Assembly: GCA_949292445.1 (NCBI GenBank)
Contig: CASEZU010000071.1
Coordinates: 1 to 8,844, forward strand
Source: an uncultured Spirochaetales bacterium
GTDB taxonomy: Bacteria > Spirochaetota > Spirochaetia > Sphaerochaetales > Sphaerochaetaceae
DNA length: 8,844 nucleotides
Direction of reading: 5' to 3'
Position numbers and translations under genes: made by a program. How positions within the stretch are numbered: position 1 is the first letter of the stretch; each line of letters starts with the position of its first letter. The notes under the pieces were generated by a model. It searched no databases, was not told where the DNA came from, and worked only from the letters and a program-made list of their open reading frames with translations. Positions 6,809 to 8,844 of the stretch are shown here, one piece after another.

Positions 6809-7711
6809 TTATTCGCCTTCCACAGCGAAGCGTATACTTCCATTATGAGTCAGCAGCAGACTCTCAGCCTTTTTCCTGTCAAATCCCGTAAGAGCCATGA
6901 CTATCGATGTGCGAACATCATTTCCACTCTCCTGCAGGAAAGCCCTGGCACTGTCATGGTCGATGCCGGCTATCTCCGATATCATCATGACGGCACGCTC
7001 GACGAGCTTCGCATTGACCGGATGCATATCCACCATGTAGTTGTCGTAGACCTTGCCGAGGCGGATCATTGAGGTAGTGGTTATCATATTCAGGATCAGC
7101 TTCTGGGCAGTCCCGGCCTTCATTCTCGTCGATCCTGCGATCACTTCCGGCCCCACAAGAGCCGCTATACGGCATTCGGGGCGGACATAGCGGAAGCCCG
7201 CAACATCGGAGTTTGATGCGATCATGGCCGTGAATGCGCCGATTGAGCTGGCATATTCGAGCGCTCCGACGACATAAGGGGCATCCCCGTTTGCAGAAAT
7301 GCCAACCACGGCATCGCGTGATGTGAAGCCTGCGGCAATCAGGTCGAGCCTTCCCTGCTCCCTGTCATCTTCCGCACCTTCGATTGAAGAGCGGAGAGCC
7401 CTGTCACCTCCGGCGATTATCCCTGTGACCATCTCCGCAGGCACTCCGTATGTCGGCGGGCACTCAGATGCATCCAGCACACCCAGGCGTCCGCTCGTGC
7501 CTGCTCCTATGTAAAAGAGGCGGCCGGAAGCTCTGAATACAGAAACAATGCCGTCGACAGCCGCTGCGATTTCAGGAATCGCGGCCCTCACAGCTTCCGG
7601 GACCTTGGAGTCTTCATTGTTGATTATCTCAAGGATCTCTCTCGTGGATTTCGAGTCAATCCTGAAAGACGCCGGATTTCTTTTCTCTGTATCCTTTTTG
7701 CGGGTATCCAT
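6809..7711 (-). CDS. murQ: N-acetylmuramic acid 6-phosphate etherase
   Basis: Cytoplasmic enzyme that splits the lactyl ether of MurNAc-6-phosphate to give GlcNAc-6-phosphate and D-lactate, the committed step of MurNAc catabolism. The 300 residues match the usual length (298 in E. coli) and align nearly end to end with E. coli MurQ as I remember it. Shared blocks are IGAGTSGRLGVLDASECPPTYGV (67-89), EGAEDDREQG (111-120), the signature GSTRMKAGTAQKLILNM and the C-terminal region. The catalytic Glu83 and Glu114 are both in place. The fold is a SIS domain with a helical C-terminus. The start at 7711 gives the family's normal N-terminus but has no purine-rich ribosome site. A -10-like box sits 6 bases upstream, which suggests a leaderless message. 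It follows the rpiR-type gene by 76 bases on the same strand and leads the transporter genes. Confidence 0.97.
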   Translation of the reverse strand: MDTRKKDTEKRNPASFRIDSKSTREILEIINNEDSKVPEAVRAAIPEIAAAVDGIVSVFRASGRLFYIGAGTSGRLGVLDASECPPTYGVPAEMVTGIIAGGDRALRSSIEGAEDDREQGRLDLIAAGFTSRDAVVGISANGDAPYVVGALEYASSIGAFTAMIASNSDVAGFRYVRPECRIAALVGPEVIAGSTRMKAGTAQKLILNMITTTSMIRLGKVYDNYMVDMHPVNAKLVERAVMMISEIAGIDHDSARAFLQESGNDVRTSIVMALTGFDRKKAESLLLTHNGSIRFAVEGE

Positions 7712-7717
7712 ATCAGG

Positions 7718-7746
7718 ATTCTATGAGAGGAATTCGCGTTCGTAAA
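7718..7746 (-). promoter_or_regulatory. Predicted murQ promoter giving a leaderless start
   Basis: On the minus strand TTTACG (7746-7741; 4 of 6 matches to TTGACA), a 17-base spacer and TAGAAT (7723-7718; 5 of 6 matches to TATAAT) precede ATG with only 6 bases between, so transcription would start at or next to the A of the ATG. Upstream DNA (about 7747-7790) is very rich in A and T with A-tracts, like an UP element. Prediction only. Confidence 0.5.
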
Positions 7747-7787
7747 TAAAAATTTTAATTTCTGACAGTTTCTAATGAAAAATATTT
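7747..7787. promoter_or_regulatory. AT-rich spacer between regulator and murQ, possible operator
   Basis: This part of the 76-base gap contains TTTCT twice exactly 10 bp apart (7759-7763 and 7769-7773), followed by an inverted GAAA (7777-7780). Repeats one helical turn apart can bind a regulator, and RpiR-type control of murQ would be expected. The match to the 8646-8676 repeat is weak. A 12-bp A/T palindrome (7778-7789) overlaps the regulator's stop but is too weak to be a terminator. Confidence 0.25.
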
Positions 7788-8642
7788 TTAATTATGATCA
7801 TTATGCACTACTCCGAATGAGGCTTCTATGAGCTCCCTCGGATTATTCAGCTTTATGAGCATCGATGAATAAAGGGCATCAACGACAATGAGCTGGGCCA
7901 GCCTCGATACCGTAGCACCCTGCCGGAACGTCGACTCAGCAGCAGGCACGCTCAATGTATGATCGGAAAGCCCCGTGAGCGTCGATGAGCCGTAACGCGT
8001 TATCGATATGACGACAGCCCCGCTCTCCTTGGCAGCCTTTGCCGCCTTCCTGATTATCGGGGTCTCGCCGGAATATGAGAAGACGAGAGCCGTATCCCTC
8101 TCATCCAGTGCAGCGGCCCCTAGAAGCATCATATCCTCTTCCGAGGGACAGGTGGGCAGGATACCGATCCTGAGACACTTCTGCATGAAATCCTCCGCGA
8201 CTATGTGAGACGCACCTATTCCCAGCAGCAATATGCGTTTGGATGAGAGCAGGCGTTCAGCAGATGAGCGGAGTTCATCTGGAGAGAGCAGTGCAGGAAT
8301 CATCTCGATATTCATCCCCACGGTCTTTATGAGCTTGGAGATTATCGTCTTCTCATCATCCTCGCTGGAGAAATCAGGGACATAGAAAGGCTCTGATCCT
8401 TTGCTCTTGCCGGCAATCGACTCAGCGACAAGGACCTTCAACTCGGAAAACCCCTTCACCCCTACGCGTTTGCATAGCCTTGTCACAGCAGAAGGACTGC
8501 TGCCGGATGACAGCGCCAGTTCCTGGATATTCTGCCTTACAGCTTCCTTGGGGCTGTCTATGACATATTCAGCCACCCTCTTCTCCGAAGGGCTCAGATC
8601 CTTCTCCATATGTCTCAGGCGGGTAAGTATCATCAAGGCCAT
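7788..8642 (-). CDS. RpiR/MurR-family transcriptional regulator (HTH + SIS)
   Basis: DNA-binding regulator of 284 residues from the ATG at 8642. The N-terminal HTH_6 domain spans about 6-78: LTRLRHMEKDLSPSEKRVAEYVI, then the helix-turn-helix NIQELALSSGSSPSAVTRLCKRVGVKGFSELK at 38-69. The C-terminal SIS domain (about 130-265) binds a phosphosugar; its SYSGET loop at 189-194 is the usual phosphate-contacting site. With murQ downstream, MurNAc-6-phosphate is the natural effector to suspect, as in E. coli MurR; the sign of regulation cannot be read here. A Met at residue 4 (8633) is an equally plausible start, and neither has a ribosome site. The gene diverges from the kinase across 55 bases and is co-oriented with murQ, so it may be co-transcribed with it and autoregulated. 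Confidence 0.92.
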   Translation of the reverse strand: MALMILTRLRHMEKDLSPSEKRVAEYVIDSPKEAVRQNIQELALSSGSSPSAVTRLCKRVGVKGFSELKVLVAESIAGKSKGSEPFYVPDFSSEDDEKTIISKLIKTVGMNIEMIPALLSPDELRSSAERLLSSKRILLLGIGASHIVAEDFMQKCLRIGILPTCPSEEDMMLLGAAALDERDTALVFSYSGETPIIRKAAKAAKESGAVVISITRYGSSTLTGLSDHTLSVPAAESTFRQGATVSRLAQLIVVDALYSSMLIKLNNPRELIEASFGVVHNDHN

Positions 8643-8645
8643 TCT

Positions 8646-8676
8646 ATTTCACGAATATTTTTTTGCATAGTGAAAT
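8646..8676. promoter_or_regulatory. Inverted repeat, candidate operator for the RpiR-type regulator
   Basis: ATTTCAC (8646-8652) and GTGAAAT (8670-8676) are a perfect 7-bp inverted repeat with a 17-base A/T-rich spacer, lying in the divergent regulator/kinase gap. The arms are 24 bp apart centre to centre, a little over two helical turns, so they face nearly the same side of the DNA, as for a dimeric or tetrameric SIS-domain regulator. It covers the predicted kinase -35. The assignment to this regulator is inference. Confidence 0.45.
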
Positions 8677-8691
8677 TCCTGATGATACCAT
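8663..8691 (+). promoter_or_regulatory. Predicted kinase promoter with extended -10
   Basis: TTGCAT (8663-8668), a 17-base spacer and TACCAT (8686-8691), preceded by a TGA extension (8683-8685), stand 6 bases before the kinase ATG, with no ribosome site in between. Transcription would begin at or near the A of the ATG. Prediction only. Confidence 0.45.
8682..8690 (-). promoter_or_regulatory. Predicted regulator promoter, extended -10 overlapping the kinase -10
   Basis: Read on the minus strand, TGG-TATCAT matches an extended -10 (5 of 6 in the hexamer at 8687-8682). It overlaps the plus-strand TACCAT by two bases within the near-palindrome ATGATACCAT. It would give the regulator a leader of about 33 bases beginning near 8675, with no ribosome site in it. 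No -35 match is visible, since the region upstream on that strand is an A-run. A second candidate, TAGAAT at 8646-8641, would give a leaderless start at 8633. Confidence 0.35.
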
Positions 8692-8697
8692 CTGCAT

Positions 8698-8844
8698 ATG
8701 AAAATTTTTTTCGGCATAGACGGCGGCGGGACATCAACCAGAATGAGAATTGAGGATGAGGCGGGAAATATGCTCCATACAGCATCATCGGTTTCATCGA
8801 ACATCTACGCAGTAGGACCTGACAGCGCTGCCAGCTGCCTTGAG
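8698..8844 (+). CDS. BadF/BadG-type sugar kinase (NagK/MurK-like), N-terminal part
   Basis: Only the first 49 residues are in the window. MKIFFGIDGGGTSTRMRIEDEAGNML is the phosphate-1 loop of the ASKHA-fold PF01869 kinases, which include GlcNAc kinases and the Clostridium acetobutylicum MurNAc/GlcNAc kinase MurK. The following SSVSSNIYAVGPDSA matches the conserved Asn-containing block after it. The expected reaction is ATP-dependent 6-phosphorylation of MurNAc and/or GlcNAc in the cytoplasm, producing the substrate of MurQ. This would be needed because the sugar is imported by an ABC system without phosphorylation. The gene diverges from the regulator and has no ribosome site, but has a -10-like element 6 bases upstream. 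The family call is fairly firm; the sugar specificity is contextual. Confidence 0.85.
   Translation, partial: MKIFFGIDGGGTSTRMRIEDEAGNMLHTASSVSSNIYAVGPDSAASCLE

Noticed and set aside
7778..7789. AAAAATATTTTT palindrome as terminator of the regulator gene
   Set aside because: A pure A/T 12-mer overlapping the stop codon forms no stable stem; read-through into murQ is more likely.
1..8844. CRISPR arrays, tRNA or rRNA genes, insertion sequences, phage or attachment sites
   Set aside because: No spaced direct repeats, no tRNA-like cloverleaf and no transposase or integrase motif was seen; the coding layout is compact and uniform in composition.

Overview
The window most likely comes from a host-associated anaerobic bacterium, probably a spirochaete of the Sphaerochaeta/Treponema type. 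The evidence is G+C near 50%, strong AGGAGG-type ribosome sites inside operons, and secreted binding proteins whose signal peptides end in an 'FASGAGES'-like stretch without a lipobox cysteine, as I recall from that phylum. This assignment is moderate and rests on no database search.

Layout. Positions 1-1403 (+) hold the end of another operon: the C-terminal part of a probable SAM-dependent methyltransferase, whose stop overlaps the start of a TroA/FecB-like metal-chelate or corrinoid binding protein. A short gap with a GC-rich hairpin separates this from a converging minus-strand cluster (8642 down to 1442). In order of transcription the cluster encodes an RpiR/MurR-type regulator, MurQ (MurNAc-6-phosphate etherase), a CUT1-type sugar-binding protein, two sugar ABC permeases, a HAD phosphatase, a beta-lactamase-fold serine hydrolase and a Nudix hydrolase. 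The genes from murQ onward are separated by 67 bases at most or overlap as ATGA. Divergent from the regulator, at 8698 (+), begins a sugar kinase of the BadF/NagK/MurK family, cut off by the window end.

How they could work together. MurQ is the diagnostic gene: it converts MurNAc-6-phosphate to GlcNAc-6-phosphate and D-lactate. The best-known murQ loci import MurNAc by a PTS that phosphorylates it on entry. Here there is an ABC importer, so the sugar should arrive unphosphorylated, and the divergent kinase would supply the phosphate. The serine hydrolase could trim muropeptides. The roles of the HAD and Nudix proteins are unknown. The RpiR protein has a sugar-phosphate-binding SIS domain and is the likely sensor. 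No importer ATPase is encoded here, so a shared MsmK/UgpC-type ATPase is expected elsewhere.

Regulatory DNA. The 55-base regulator/kinase gap carries a 7-bp inverted repeat (ATTTCAC/GTGAAAT) and a near-palindromic element holding two overlapping extended -10 boxes that point in opposite directions. murQ and the kinase have no ribosome-binding site and have a -10-like box 6 bases before ATG, which suggests leaderless transcripts. A strong stem-loop lies between the binding-protein and permease genes.
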